Part shown: in pieces, positions 63,601-64,000 of the stretch
Numbering within the stretch: position 1 is the first letter of the stretch
Layout of the letters: every line of letters starts with the position of its first letter
Origin: Liolophura sinensis
Lineage: Eukaryota; Mollusca; Polyplacophora; Chitonida; Chitonidae
Length of the DNA stretch: 64,000 nucleotides
Reading direction: 5' to 3'
Assembly (NCBI RefSeq): GCF_032854445.1
Contig: NC_088301.1
Span: 39,605,187 to 39,669,186 of the forward strand
The notes under the pieces: generated by a model
What the model saw: only the letters and a program-made list of their open reading frames with translations
Told to the model about the DNA's origin: nothing
Database searches by the model: none
Translations under genes and position numbers: made by a program

Positions 63601-64000
63601 TTCACAACTGTTTCTGCTTGTGGTAGACCCGTCTCAATACTGACATATATATAGTGCTACGTCACTGGAACACCATGTCACGTAATATGTCCAGAATTGG
63701 GTTGAATTTTGGTCTTGCTACGTCTTATAAAACGTCTTTCGGGAAAAAAAACTGTATATAACACGACAGACTTGACAATAAAATGACAATCCTGTTAATG
63801 CGGTTTGAGAGGGTGGCCCAAACATTACCTTTTTTAGGTTTATCTGTGTAACTTCCCTGTACGCAAAAGTTTAAATTAAAACCAAGTATTGCATCATATT
63901 CGTGTATCACTTTTCCTGCTTAGCATACGAACAGATCAAATGATTTAATCCTGTTATTACAGCTGCCGGTGCTTGATCACACAGTGTTACGAGGTCATCG
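60648..64000 (+). CDS. IDO: Indoleamine 2,3-dioxygenase-type protein (IDO or IDO-like myoglobin), 5' part
   Basis: IDO is a haem enzyme that opens the indole ring of tryptophan to N-formylkynurenine, the first step of the kynurenine pathway. Some gastropods use a close relative as muscle myoglobin. Exons: 60648-60719 (starts MASEIKLEDYHISEEVGFL), 63421-63516 (EKLPPYFQRWNELSKK..), 63963 to the window edge (LPVLDHTVLRGH); both introns are phase 0. The first 24 residues match the human EYHIDEEVGFALPNPQ block, and LPPYFQRW matches ENLPDFYNDW. Only about 68 N-terminal residues are present. The haem-ligand His and the catalytic-site residues lie beyond the window, so enzyme and myoglobin cannot be told apart. 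Intron 1 holds a 76-bp tandem array and a promoter-like island. Confidence 0.9.
61663..62060. repeat. 76-bp tandem array, five full copies plus a partial
   Basis: Copies begin at 61663, 61739, 61815, 61891 and 61967, exactly 76 bp apart, with an 18-bp partial copy at 62043. The unit contains GATGTAAAGTTCTTCGGTTT, GTCTGCCTATAGCAGGACAC and TGTTTCTTCCACTAGCAAAC. Divergence is a few substitutions per copy with no indels. It lies in intron 1 of the IDO-type gene. Confidence 0.97.
62296..62391 (+). promoter_or_regulatory. Promoter-like island in IDO intron 1
   Basis: A GC-richer stretch in AT-rich surroundings carries TGACGTCG (62301-62308, CRE-like), CCAAT (62321-62325), GGGCGG (62333-62338, GC-box) and a second CCAAT (62344-62348), all on the plus strand. 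An ATG follows at 62392. This arrangement fits an alternative start site, but nothing here proves transcription. Confidence 0.4.
62392..62526 (+). CDS. Possible small ORF, 44 residues, downstream of the promoter-like island
   Basis: MAAYAKTDQ... to ...FDVCAEGLK, then TAG. It has a basic, Cys-containing centre (SRARCRCCTDFF), and its base composition is less AT-rich than the flanks. It has no recognised family and does not join in frame with the next IDO exon because of the stop. It could be an upstream ORF of an alternative transcript or chance. Confidence 0.2.
   Translation: MAAYAKTDQEANSRSRNTDAWKKPSRARCRCCTDFFDVCAEGLK

Overview
The window looks like AT-rich nuclear DNA from a marine lophotrochozoan, most likely a mollusc. 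Genes are split into many short exons by roughly 0.1-4 kb introns with GT-AG borders. Dispersed tRNA-headed SINEs resemble ones I know from mollusc genomes, and minisatellites, foldback elements and local duplications are abundant. There are no prokaryotic features. Exon models were built by hand from splice sites, reading phase and remembered homologues; no search was run.

Layout, left to right. (1) 0.8-15.2 kb, minus strand: an unidentified gene of 11 or more small exons that join in one continuous frame, with a possible terminal transmembrane exon. Its introns hold a 31-bp minisatellite, SINEs and a 445-bp palindromic element. (2) 15.57-21.85 kb, plus: PPP4R2, complete in seven exons, starting 350 bp head-to-head from gene 1. 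(3) 25.4-30.9 kb, minus: a complete four-exon gene for a 375-residue secreted protein that I do not recognise. It has a signal peptide, a furin-type RERR site and a Gly-Pro-Ile-Pro repeat. (4) 31.5-38.3 kb: repeat-dominated spacer with a 52-bp array, a 785-bp tandem duplication, a long TA tract and ancient diverged repeats. (5) 38.35-48.85 kb, minus: ATRIP, the partner of the ATR checkpoint kinase, twelve exons plus a candidate upstream exon. (6) 51.17-55.28 kb, plus: NDUFB11 of mitochondrial complex I, three exons, divergent from ATRIP. (7) 55.9-60.6 kb: spacer with a duplicated piece of the NDUFB11 3' UTR and SINEs. (8) 60.65 kb to the window end, plus: the first three exons of an indoleamine 2,3-dioxygenase (IDO)-type gene. 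Its first intron carries an exact 76-bp tandem array and a promoter-like island.

The genes do not form a pathway. PPP4R2 and ATRIP both act in the DNA-damage response, but they are separated by an unrelated gene, so I infer no functional cluster. The items most likely to be new are the secreted protein (3), the unidentified gene (1) and the structured repeats.
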